A program made the position numbers and the translations under genes. From positions 345,624,444 through 345,688,443 of the forward strand of contig OX336389.2 in NCBI GenBank assembly GCA_946902985.2: 64,000 nt of DNA, written 5' to 3'. The DNA is from Meconema thalassinum (lineage: Eukaryota; Arthropoda; Insecta; Orthoptera; Tettigoniidae). The notes under the pieces are model-generated. The model was not told the DNA's origin. It searched no databases and was given only the letters and a program-made list of their open reading frames with translations. Positions 54,601 to 64,000 of this stretch are shown here, piece after piece (within the stretch, counting starts at the first letter, position 1; each line of letters begins with the position of its first letter).

Positions 54601-56370
54601 GAGACCGGTGTTCGGAGTCGATCGAGTCGACACTCTCGATTCCAGGCTTCAGTCGCGCCCAAGGAGCATATAATAACAGAGTAGGGACTCTCTGGTAAAT
54701 CCGCGGTTCGTTAAATTCTGTGCGATTGCGTCATTGTTTGGGCTCCAACTCAAAAGCACATGGTCGCCACGTGGCGAATTCCATCGCCACTGAGATGCAA
54801 TAACTGGCCGTATATTATGCAAGAAATATAAGTGACCGAAAGATCTAGGTTGCTTTCGCCGAGTATGTTAGCCAACTTACGAAATGAGAGAAAATCGAAT
54901 CGAGATTGATTTATCTGGATATACATCGTTATTGTTGCTATAAAGCAACTCCGTTTTGTTTTTGAACGACAATATATTACGTAGATTGGATATTAATAGG
55001 CAACGGACACCCGAAAATTAAATTTTGTACATGCATTCTGTTCTATAACGTTGGTATGAATTTTAGAAAAAAAAATGGACTGTCGTTTATTTATATCCTA
55101 ATTTTTAGTTGTTTAGCCCTTTTATTACGTGTCAAGTGCAAGCGATTGGCCTTTTTGAAGTTCTAACGTTAAAAAGAAATACATTATGAAGTTTCATGCA
55201 AGTTTGCAATATTATGGTACCATAACCTCAAAAAGACCGTACCCATATTCCGACCCAGTACGCCACTATGACTGATGTCAGATATACCTCCTTCCCTAAA
55301 TAAATTGAATATGCCCAAGAAATGTCATTTCATTGCAATTTACTTGCCCTCAACGGTTAAATGATTTTCAACTGCATCTACAGAAAAACTATAGGCAGGG
55401 TAGAGGATTGTCGAGGAAATGAGAAAGCTGATTTTCCAGGCAGTTTCAATTGTTTTATTAATGTATGTTCAATCATGGTACACATTGAACATTCTTTCAC
55501 ATGAGAGTCATAACTTCTGATGTGTGAACGTCAATGGCTTAGTCGACTGGAGACAGGATTGAAGAAGACCATGCCGGGCTGCACTCAGATGATCGGCTAC
55601 GCTGCAGGAAGGTGGAGAACAACTGATCACCCACAGCCAAGTACACTCCAACGCAGTAAAACCTCTTGGCTAGCTCCGATCAATCCTCAGGCTGAAGAAG
55701 CTGTAAACTCAAAGAGGATTATTTTTGGTGAACATGAATTTTCAGCCTGTAAAGCAACACAATTCCAGTTAACGCCCCGGCCTAGGGGCGCACCATGCTG
55801 AGGGTCGCAAAATTAATCTGCAATTTTTTTTTGTCAGAAAATGTCCATAAAATGTTATAGACTACAATACACGGATTCCGTATAATTTGATTACTTAAAT
55901 TAAACTTTCCAAATTTTGACACTTTTCCAATTTATATTGTGGCCATCATTTCCCAACGAATGTGTTGTAACAGCAGATTGTTCGACTTCAGCTTTAGAAC
56001 AGGAATCTTTAATGATTTATTAGGGGAAAATTTAAGTCTTGAATATTAATATCAGATTAATTTGAATAATTAATTAGCCTATGCATAGTTGTAAGTTGTA
56101 TGATGTAGGCCTAGTGTATATGTATATCCATATCTGTTAGTGTATAATGAGCCTTAAAAGGTTTAAACTTATTTTAATATCTCGTTGGGCCATTTATTTA
56201 TAGTTGATATATACAAATTAAGAAACAGTTGATTCTCTCATCATTGTAATTTATTTAATTGATTTTACTTCCCGATACATTAGAATAAAATAAAAATTAC
56301 CTTCACAAAGACCTTTCTGAGGTCCAAATTCTCCCTTCATTATGATGGTATGAAGAGGGGGCGGCAATAA
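54601..56370. other. Noncoding stretch, nothing recognised
   Basis: About 1.77 kb. Bases 54600-54660 keep GAGTCG-type words like those near 49000-49080. A 93-codon ORF at 55520-55801 has no known domain. CGGCCTAGGGGCGCACC near 55780 resembles a hAT subterminal region (see the feature at 56371). Confidence 0.45.
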
Positions 56371-56412
56371 CCCACGGGCCTAGGAGCGCATAAAATCTAA
56401 ATCCGGCCCTGG
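56371..56412 (-). mobile_element. Possible hAT-type transposon end
   Basis: On the minus strand the end reads CAGGGCCGGATTTAG, with CAG and a GGGCC block as in hAT terminal repeats, and continues with GCGCTCCTAGGCCC. A partner with GGCCTAGGGGCGC lies near 55780, but a matching terminus and an 8-bp duplication were not found. Confidence 0.4.
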
Positions 56413-56877
56413 ACATTTGGAAGATGTGGTTGAACGTAATGGTGCAACACATTACCAATTACATTCAATACCCCCACCTCAGTTTAATGGCAATTAAAAC
56501 CTCCTGTTTCGGGCATGATAAAAGGACCCCTGCAGGCCAAATGTACGGAGCCACATCATATTACTGTGAAATACACAGAAAAAAATCTGCATCAGAGGAA
56601 TATTGTATATTTAATAGTGTATTAAAAGAGAGAAGGGAAAGAGTGTGTCCTACAGACAAGTTGTCAATATTCTTGAAAATATTCTATGCCCTTTAAATAT
56701 AAATTTACAATTGGTCTTTAACCTCACCCATTATCTCGCAACATGTGTGTTTTGAAATGTGCACATTAAATGCTAAAATCTATCGTTTTAAAGTTAGGCA
56801 AAGATGACATTGTTGGTTTGTTGAAGAAGGACTGGAGAAGTTCAAAACAAGTGCATGTATACCTACCCCGTCATACT
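56413..56877. other. Noncoding stretch, nothing recognised
   Basis: About 465 bases between the possible hAT end and a SINE. A 90-codon ORF (56424-56696) shows no known motif. Confidence 0.4.
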
Positions 56878-57170
56878 TTGGTCGTGTGGCCTCCTAATAG
56901 GCCGAGTACAGGTCTTTCTAGTTAACGCCCGTGGGCAACCTGTGCACCGGAATGAGAGATGAATTAATGAAACTGGGCAAGGATATGGCAGGAAACAGCC
57001 GTGCCCTGTCAGAAGGTACCGTCCCAGCATTTGCCTTGAGTTGAACATGGGAAACCATGGAAAACCATTTCAAGGATGGCCGACGGTGGGGTTCGAACCC
57101 ATGTCCACCGAGTCAGCAGAGAGCTTGAGCTTGGGCCCAAGGCCGAACGCTGCGCTTTAGCTGCCAGCAT
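56878..57170 (-). mobile_element. tRNA-derived SINE, minus strand
   Basis: Read on the minus strand it starts with a tRNA-like head (GGCAGCTAAAGCGCAGC), then the B box GGGTTCGAACCCC (57091-57103), then a body with GGTTTTCCATGGTTTCCC and GGCAAATGCTGGGAC, as in many insect SINEs. The ends are approximate and I did not find a target duplication. Confidence 0.7.
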
Positions 57171-58084
57171 ACCTACACCTAATTTTTTTTTTCAGAGGGA
57201 TCGGAGATGAGATACAATGTATTGCTATAAAAATTGAAACAAGATTTCAATGAACCGCCATCCAATACAATACCACCATTGAAATATTGCATTAATTTAA
57301 GTCGATGCGGTTCCACCTAGCCAATGTGTACAGCCGGATGTCGTAACCAATGGCAACATCACAAGGAGCTGATAAAAGGATGAAATAAATGAATATGACC
57401 AAGCAGTTGGAATGAAGCGAGGTACCGGCCAGGCCATTGGGGGATGTTGAAAACGGTAAACATGACCAAAAAAATTCCAAAACCAGTCACCAGAAAGATT
57501 GGCCCCATGGCCTAGCACTGCACGTACATGAATGCAGCTACCAAATATGTAAAAACTTTACATTAAACCATATACAGTACACACACATGTACTGACAAAG
57601 TGCAATGTAAAGAAAAATGTATCTCCTTTGGAAATTACTACAACTTAAACATACTGTTACACCAGATTATATGTATTTCCAGAATACTTTCACAGCAAAG
57701 GAGCAGATGACCTCATAGTTCTGCCCCTTAAAACAACAATAACTAACTATTTTTCACAGCACGTGTGCCAACCGTCCAACTCTGCCTGTGGGTGTATTCC
57801 ATCCCTCCCACCCTTGGGAGGGGGGCACAATTCATAAGACAAGTAGGAAGCCTCAAAGAATAGCCAAGGTTGCTCCTTTTAGTCTCCTCGTACGATAGGC
57901 AGAGGATACCATGGGTGTAGTCTGAACCCCCACCCACTGGGGGCTGCAGTGTTGAAGCCACACAAAGAAATTATATTGTGTTGTTGATTCATTTCGGGGC
58001 TTTGCGACATTGTGGTCATGTGGCCCCGTGTACTTAGGTGTGTGTGGAATTTGTCTGGTAACTGGTGTTATTGTGAAGGCTGTA
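57171..58084. other. Noncoding stretch with repeat fragments
   Basis: It contains a SINE-type hairpin motif (57700-57728) followed by AAAACAACAATAACTAACTA. The block at about 57770-57960 (GGTTGCTCC, CGTACGATAGGCAG, GGGTGTAGTC, mixed orientations) looks like a LINE or SINE 3' region, but I could not assign it. Confidence 0.4.
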
Positions 58085-58328
58085 TTAGTGAGTGTAGTTT
58101 TAACTCAGATGAGGATTAGGAAGGAGGCAGCTGTGGTCTTAATTAAGCATTCGCCTGGAATAGAAGTGGGGAAACCACAGAAAGCCACTTCCAGGATGGC
58201 TGAGGTGGGATTGGAACTAGCCTCTTCTCAGTTTTTTGCCCAACCCTCAGACCAGAATTAAACTTCTTGGCAGAGCTGGGAATCAAACCCGGGCCTCCGC
58301 AGTGACAGCCACTACACAATGAGGCACA
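58085..58328 (-). mobile_element. tRNA-derived SINE, minus strand
   Basis: The minus strand gives GTGCCTCATTGTGTAGTGG as head and a B box GGGTTTGATTCCC (rc of GGGAATCAAACCC near 58280), followed by GGCTTTCTGTGGTTTCCCC. The boundaries are approximate. It lies just before the 2.47-kb duplication. Confidence 0.65.
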
Positions 58329-58765
58329 AAAGAAGTTATGTATATGGTCAGTCACTGTGCATAGTTGATGTGCGACAAGTGGCAGTATACCTGATCTGGC
58401 AATTGGTACCCAGATTACAATAGCAATGGCATCCACATTCACAGTTGTTCCAATTAAGGCATTTCGTAATATTAGCAAGTCTATGAATTCATCGCTACAA
58501 GTCCAGATATTACAACCCACCAAACAGCAAGGCATTTGGGAGGAGGGAGTTAAGTACACCATTATCCGGGCCCTGCTTATAACTTATCATACTCCAAACA
58601 GTCACAAGCCTAATTTTTTGGCTCTATGTTAACCGTGGAAACTTGCAATTACATGTATAATTCTTCCAAGGTGTCAACATAGACATAATGATCATGATTT
58701 GTCAAACTGGAAACAAAACTTCCTCATGGAAAACATCTGGGTGAAGCTTACGCTATCTACTGATA

Positions 58766-58793
58766 GGGGCAGATGACCTCATAGTTCTGCCCC
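58766..58793 (+). repeat. SINE-type 3' hairpin motif
   Basis: GGGGCAGA and TCTGCCCC form a perfect 8-bp stem over a 12-base loop, followed by an A-rich tail with CTAAC-type repeats. The same motif occurs at 61238-61265, 57700-57728 and, diverged, at 47881-47908. Confidence 0.7.
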
Positions 58794-59935
58794 TTAAAAC
58801 CTCAATAACTAATTACCTAACTGACTAATAGCCTAACTACAGGAATGAACAGACACAAATCTACATCACAGATAAAGGTGACTAAAATGGAAAATACTGT
58901 ACCTGGTTTATACAAAAGATTTGTATAAAACTACTACCATACGATAATCCAAGGGAAATCTACACAGGTGCCTATGCTGGTTAGATATCGCCATCACAAT
59001 TCAGAGCAGTACACGACCTTGCCAACACGGTAATTCTGCAATAAAGTGACAGACTATTCAACATGAACAACAAGTGAAACAAAGGTTTGAGAAATGATGA
59101 GAATGTAGGCTACATGTAGAGAATAAAGAGGATGTTCATCCTTCTCCTAAATATAATGTACAGCATTAATCCCAATAGAAAAAGTCTACTGGTATGTGTT
59201 ACCACATTTTCAATATAATATAATAATTTCTCATTCATACGCGGGCAGATTTTCTAAACTTCTAGCCGATGACTGGATTACGGGCAACACACACCACATC
59301 TATCATTACTTCTCAAATATTGAAGACCTTAAGATCAGTTAACCTATACAGGATCTCATTAAGTCTCTATTATTATAAACTTAGCACGACCAAATACAGA
59401 ACTTAATTCACACTCAATCAACCAACAATATACTGCCATTTTATTGACTGAAACTACCATTACCTTTCTGTAAATCACAAAATGTCGAGACGTAATAATT
59501 ACTTTGATTTGCGAACTCCACATCACATGTATCCATCACCGTCCATGATTACGTTGCCATGGCAATATATAATAATTTTCCCAATGACCAACAAAATAAA
59601 CGGAAAGCCCCTAAAATCTAGTGACAACCAACTTTAGAAACATAAGTTACCGAGTTCGGACCCAAACAAAAGAATAATTATTTAACGGACGGAGAAAGTA
59701 GTATGGACTTTCTTACGCCTGGTCGCGCCCATCCCTAGCAGAAGGCATGTTCTGCTTATGGTCATGTGTGCTTGTGTTTATTAGCAGATTTTGATACTCA
59801 TGAGCTTTATTGTTTCATTCCGTTGCAGTATTCTTAATTCAATATATCTTTTAGCTAGATTATCAGAATAGTCCGGTGAAGTACTCTGAGAGCCCAACTT
59901 AACCTATAAGAATGGGACAGGCTTTTTTAATTTAA

Positions 59936-60833
59936 CCCTAGAATACTAACATAATTGAATTAATGCTTAATACTAATAATACATTAAATTTACGTATGGT
60001 ACATTACGAACTTTGGGCTAAGGCACCAATTAGTTAAATGGTTGAAATTAATATATATTTTGTATGTAACACTATTTACATACACTGAATCCTCTGTGGT
60101 CTTTCAGGTTTAATATGCTAAGTTCATAACCCTGCGTAAATGTGGCGAAATATTGAACATGATTCGTGTGGCCGGTCTCTAAGACCGGGTATTTTATTTT
60201 GTTTATTTATTAAATTGTAAGAATAGATCAGATTTCACACAAAATGTATTTATTCAAACTCACAGATGGAAAACAGACTTGCAAGTAAAATCAGGCCCAT
60301 AGAGATAACATAAACAAAGGAAAAATCAGAAAAGGGAATCCCAAGTAAACCGTAAACATTGCACATTTATTTTGAAAATTCATTCACAGTCTTTGCATAA
60401 TACTTCTATGTGCCCTAGGCACATGAACTTATTGCACTATCTACAATACTATTTTGTTTTTCTGTTCTGCTTCCAAGTACACGTTTGACATCGTCCAAAG
60501 AGACGTACAGGCCAATCATCTTGTACCCTTTCAAGCTTGCAGACGACAGCAATCCTCTCACGCAGAAGGTGGCTTTGTAAAATGCTCATTCCCAACCCTG
60601 TGATAAATTTTCGCCGTACTATATTCTGGGTTGGTGCGTTCTGACTTATAATAACTTGACTGTTTGTGCCAGCAATGTTTATCAGAGAATAAAATACCAC
60701 AATGATAGGCCAACGTCTTGTATTTCTGGCCCAGCATAATTTGCAGAGAGCTGGTCTGCGACATCGACACCGTCTTTAGTTTTATTGTAGTCCAAAATCA
60801 TATCTGATTTCTCTGTTTCTTCATCGACGAAGT
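59936..60833 (-). mobile_element. piggyBac-like transposon, 3' part (copy 1)
   Basis: TTAA at 59932-59935 is followed by CCCTAGAATACTAAC, a piggyBac-type terminal sequence next to its TTAA target. The transposase C-terminus lies inward on the minus strand. The rest of the transposon is missing: the sequence changes at 60834 into the second duplication unit. Confidence 0.82.
60449..60833 (-). pseudogene. piggyBac transposase C-terminal fragment (copy 1)
   Basis: Pieces in different frames give DMILDYNKTKDGVDVADQL (with the last catalytic aspartate of the DDD set in the VD.ADQL motif), then VFYSLINIAGTNSQV, RRKFITGLGMSIL and a C-terminal Cys-containing tail (RCQTC). A frameshift lies between ADQLSANY and the RRWP-like segment. 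The fragment is not functional. Confidence 0.82.
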
Positions 60834-60842
60834 ATGTTGTTG

Positions 60843-62407
60843 TGCGACAAGTGGCAGTATACCTGATCTGGCAATTGGTACCCAGGTTACAATAGCAATG
60901 GCATCAACATTCACAGTTGTTCCAATTAAGGCATTTCGTAATATTAGCAAGTCTATGAATTCATCGCTACAAGTCCAGATATTACAACCCACCAAACAGC
61001 AAGGCATTTGGGAGGAGGGAGTTAAGTACACCATTATCCGGGCCCTGCTTATAACTTATCATACTCCAAACAGTCACAATCCTAATTTTTTGGCTCTATG
61101 TTAACCGTGGAAACTTGCAATTACATGTATAATTCTTCCAAGGTGTCAACATAGACATAATGATCATGATTTGTCAAACTGGAAACAAAACTTCCTCATG
61201 GAAAACATCTGGGTGAAGCTTACGCTATCTACTGATAGGGGCAGATGACCTCATAGTTCTGCCCCTTAAAACCTCAATAACTAATTACCTAACTGACTAA
61301 TAGCCTAACTACAGGAATGAACAGACACAAATCTACATCACAGATAAAGGTGACTAAAATGGAAAATACTGTACCTGGTTTATACAAAAGATTTGTATAA
61401 AACTACTACCATACGATAATCCAAGGGAAATCTACACAGGTGCCTATGCTGGTTAGATATCGCCATCACAATTCAGAGCAGTACACGACCTTGCCAACAC
61501 GGTAATTCTGCAATAAAGTGACAGACTATTCAACATGAACAACAAGTGAAACAAAGGTTTGAGAAATGATGAGAATGTAGGCTACATGTAGAGAATAAAG
61601 AGGATGTTCATCCTTCTCCTAAATATAATGTACAGCATTAATCCCAATAGAAAAAGTCTACTGGTATGTGTTACCACATTTTCAATATAATATAATAATT
61701 TCTCATTCATACGCGGGCAGATTTTCTAAACTTCTAGCCGATGACTGGATTACGGGCAACACACACCACATCTATCATTACTTCTCAAATATTGAAGACC
61801 TTAAGATCAGTTAACCTATACAGGATCTCATTAAGTCTCTATTATTATAAACTTAGCACGACCAAATACAGAACTTAATTCACACTCAATCAACCAACAA
61901 TATACTGCCATTTTATTGACTGAAACTACCATTACCTTTCTGTAAATCACAAAATGTCGAGACGTAATAATTACTTTGATTTGCGAACTCCACATCACAT
62001 GTATCCATCACCGTCCATGATTACATTGCCATGGCAATATATAATAATTTTCCCAATGACCAACAAAATAAACGGAAAGCCCCTAAAATCTAGTGACAAC
62101 CAACTTTAGAAACATAAGTTACCGAGTTCGGGCCCAAACAAAAGAATAATTATTTAACGGACGGAGAAAGTAGTATGGACTTTCTTACGCCTGGTCGCGC
62201 CCATCCCTAGCAGAAGGCATGTTCTGCTTATGGTCATGTGTGCTTGTGTTTATTAGCAGATTTTGATACTCATGAGCTTTATTGTTTCATTCCGTTGCAG
62301 TATTCTTAATTCAATATATCTTTTAGCTAGATTATCAGAATAGTCCGGTGAAGTACTCTGAGAGCCCAACTTAACCTATAAGAATGGGACAGGCTTTTTT
62401 AATTTAA
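60843..62407. other. Noncoding part of duplication unit 2
   Basis: Copy of 58371-59935, noncoding in both. It includes the SINE-type hairpin motif and a pair of 70- to 80-codon ORFs that are not domain-like. If it is original flank of the piggyBac insertion, then flank and transposon end were duplicated together. Confidence 0.6.
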
Positions 62408-62881
62408 CCCTAGAATACTAACATAATTGAATTAATGCTTAATACTAATAATACATTAAATTTACGTATGGTACATTACGAACTTTGGGCTAAGGCACCA
62501 ATTAGTTAAATGGTTGAAATTAATATATATTTTGTATGTAACACTATTTACATACACTGAATCCTCTGTGGTCTTTCAGGTTTAATATTCTAAGTTCATA
62601 ACCCTGCGTAAGTGTGGCGAAATATTGAACATGATTCGTGTGGCCGGTCTCTAAGACCGGGTATTTTATTTTGTTTATTTATTAAATTGTAAGAATAGAT
62701 CAGATTTCACACAAAATGTATTTATTCAAACTCACAGATGGAAAACAGACTTGCAAGTAAAATCAGGCCCATAGAGATAACATAAACAAAGGAAAAATCA
62801 GAAAAGGGAATCCCAAGTAAAATCAAATTATTTAAATAGCAAGAACGACAAAAAATAATTTGATACAAATATATCATACCT

Positions 62882-63213
62882 GAGCCTCCGTGGCTTAGGC
62901 GGCAGCACGCCAGCCTCTCACCGCTGGGTCCGTGGTTCAAACCCCGGTCACTCCATGTGAGATCTGTGCTGGACAAAACGGAGGCAGACAGGTTTTTCTC
63001 CGGGTACTCCGGTTTTCCCTGTCAAAATTTCATTCCAGCAACACTCTCCACTATCATTTCATTTCATCTGTCATTATTTAATCATTGCCCCGGAGGAGTG
63101 CGTCTGGCCTCGGCAACCGGCACAGTTCATATCCTCGCCGCTAGATGGGGGCTTCATTCATTCCATTCCTGACCCGGTCGGAGACTGGAAGCAGGCTGTG
63201 GATTTTCATTTTC
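62882..63213 (+). mobile_element. tRNA-derived SINE inside piggyBac copy 2
   Basis: Flanked by the 11-bp duplication ATATCATACCT (62871-62881 and 63214-63224). A-box-like GTGGCTTAGGCGG and B-box GGTTCAAACCC lie in the first 65 bases; the body contains CTCCGGTTTTCCCTG and the tail TTTTCATTTTC. It belongs to a different family from the SINE at 47050. Confidence 0.88.
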
Positions 63214-63397
63214 ATATCATACCTATAGTTGTGTCAGTTTTGGAAATGTGGCACATAATAAATCTTGTATAATCCTGTGGCTTATGAAGTAAGGTCGCCC
63301 GTAAACATTGCACATTTATTTTGAAAATTCATTCACAGTCTTTGCATAATACTTCTATGTGCCCTAGGCACATGAACTTATTGCACTATCTACAATA

Positions 63398-63936
63398 CTA
63401 TTTTGTTTTTCTGTTCTGCTTCCAAGTACACGTTTGACATCGTCCAAAGAGACGTACAGGCCAATCATCTTGTACCCTTTCAAGCTTGCAGACGACAGCA
63501 ATCCTCTCACGCAGAAGGTGGCTTTGTAAAATGCTCATTCCCAACCCTGTGATAAATTTTCGCCGTACTATATTCTGGGTTGGTGCGTTCTGACTTATAA
63601 TAACTTGACTGTTTGTGCCAGCAATGTTTATCAGAGAATAAAATACCACAATGATAGGCCAACGTCTTGTATTTCTGGCCCAGCATAATTTGCAGAGAGC
63701 TGGTCTGCGACATCGACACCGTCTTTAGTTTTATTGTAGTCCAAAATCATATCTGATTTCTCTGTTTCTTCATCGACGAAGTCATCATAGTGCATCGATA
63801 AAATTAGTAACACATTCTTTCGTTTGTTAGGAATATATGACAGACGAGTACAATCTTCATGAAATCCAAAGATGTTGGATGGGGTAGGACTGGACTGTCC
63901 TTGAGTGAATCGAGGTGGAAGCTGGCGCTTGATTTT
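63398..63936 (-). pseudogene. piggyBac transposase C-terminal half (copy 2)
   Basis: Longer than copy 1. Coding order: IFGFHEDCTRLSYIPNKRKNV, LSMHYDD, EETEKSDMILDYNKTKDGV, the VDVADQL motif with a catalytic aspartate, then after a frameshift VFYSLINIAGTNSQV and RRKFITGLGMSIL, and finally the Cys-containing end at 63398. A stop lies upstream at about 63937-63939. The same frameshift is in copy 1, so it predates the duplication. Confidence 0.82.
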
Positions 63937-64000
63937 TCAAATGGTGCCTAGCAGCATGAGTTTGTATTGACTGGTCAATATTTCACAGAGCTCAACGCTG

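Larger units (their letters stand above)
58365..63781. repeat. Tandem duplication, ~2472-bp unit, second copy enlarged
   Basis: Unit 1 is 58365-60836. Unit 2 is 60837-63781, the same sequence plus about 470 bases at 62821-63300. A constant 2472-bp offset links matching points (for example 58371/60843 and 59936/62408). Only about seven substitutions were seen over 2 kb, so the event is recent. Each unit joins ~1.57 kb of anonymous noncoding flank to the 3' end of a piggyBac-like transposon. Confidence 0.9.
62408..64000 (-). mobile_element. piggyBac-like transposon, 3' part (copy 2), runs off the window
   Basis: TTAA at 62404-62407 followed by the same CCCTAGAATAC end. The interior holds ~470 bases absent from copy 1, including a SINE, then the transposase C-terminal region on the minus strand. 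The 5' end, and hence intactness, lies beyond the window. Confidence 0.82.

Noticed and set aside
55520..55801. 93-codon ORF as a possible host exon
   Set aside because: No recognisable domain and no convincing splice structure; the right end overlaps a possible transposon subterminal region.
62882..62955. A tRNA gene
   Set aside because: Same reasoning: SINE body, tail and 11-bp duplication.

Overview
This window is transposable-element-rich genomic DNA from an animal, almost certainly an insect. Evidence: tRNA-derived SINEs with A/B boxes, long retroelements, a THAP/P-type transposon, piggyBac with TTAA target sites, spliced gene structure, low gene density and microsatellites. I cannot name the species. 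I found no convincing single-copy host gene; nearly every recognisable coding stretch belongs to a mobile element.

Layout. (1) 1-12463: a young Ty3/Gypsy LTR retrotransposon on the minus strand with very large LTRs of about 3.3 kb (left one cut by the window edge), coding an extra coiled-coil ORF, gag and an intact pol. (2) 12464-18574: two direct copies of an ~0.8 kb repeat, a perfect 43-bp palindrome, ~2.8 kb of unassigned DNA and a 1.57 kb PIF/Harbinger-like TIR element. (3) 18586-48877: one I-like LINE (call it A/C, minus strand, 11-bp target duplication at its outer ends) opened up by four kinds of later insertion: a solo copy of the Gypsy LTR (21529-24861); a second copy of the same LINE in opposite orientation (B, 27058-41742, 8-bp duplication); and a P-superfamily-like DNA element (41771-48468) carrying a THAP-domain gene and an 832-bp tandem array. 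B itself holds a 3.9 kb solo-LTR-like insertion (28077-32010) and a complete CR1/L2-group LINE (D, 36177-41342, 13-bp duplication). With all insertions subtracted, A/C and B both come out at about 5.56 kb, which supports the reconstruction.

(4) 49829-51886: a 5'-truncated LINE with a restriction-like endonuclease domain, lying inside a (TAA)n tract. (5) 51907-54600: about 51 copies of a 52/53-bp satellite. (6) 54601-64000: noncoding DNA with several SINEs, a possible hAT end, and a 2.47 kb tandem duplication that carries the 3' end of a piggyBac-like transposon twice; the second copy runs off the window.

Within each element the genes form a self-contained replication kit: gag and protease/RT/RNase H/integrase in Gypsy; a nucleic-acid-binding ORF1 plus endonuclease/RT ORF2 in the LINEs. 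The most unusual point is how second ORFs are reached. The I-like LINE has an ATGA stop-start overlap. LINE D has a 2A-like motif in ORF1 and a single in-frame TAA between ORF1 and an ORF2 that lacks any ATG before its endonuclease catalytic motif. Gypsy has a single in-frame TAA between the coiled-coil ORF and gag and an A9 slip site between gag and pol. All assignments come from reading the sequence and remembered family motifs; no search was run.
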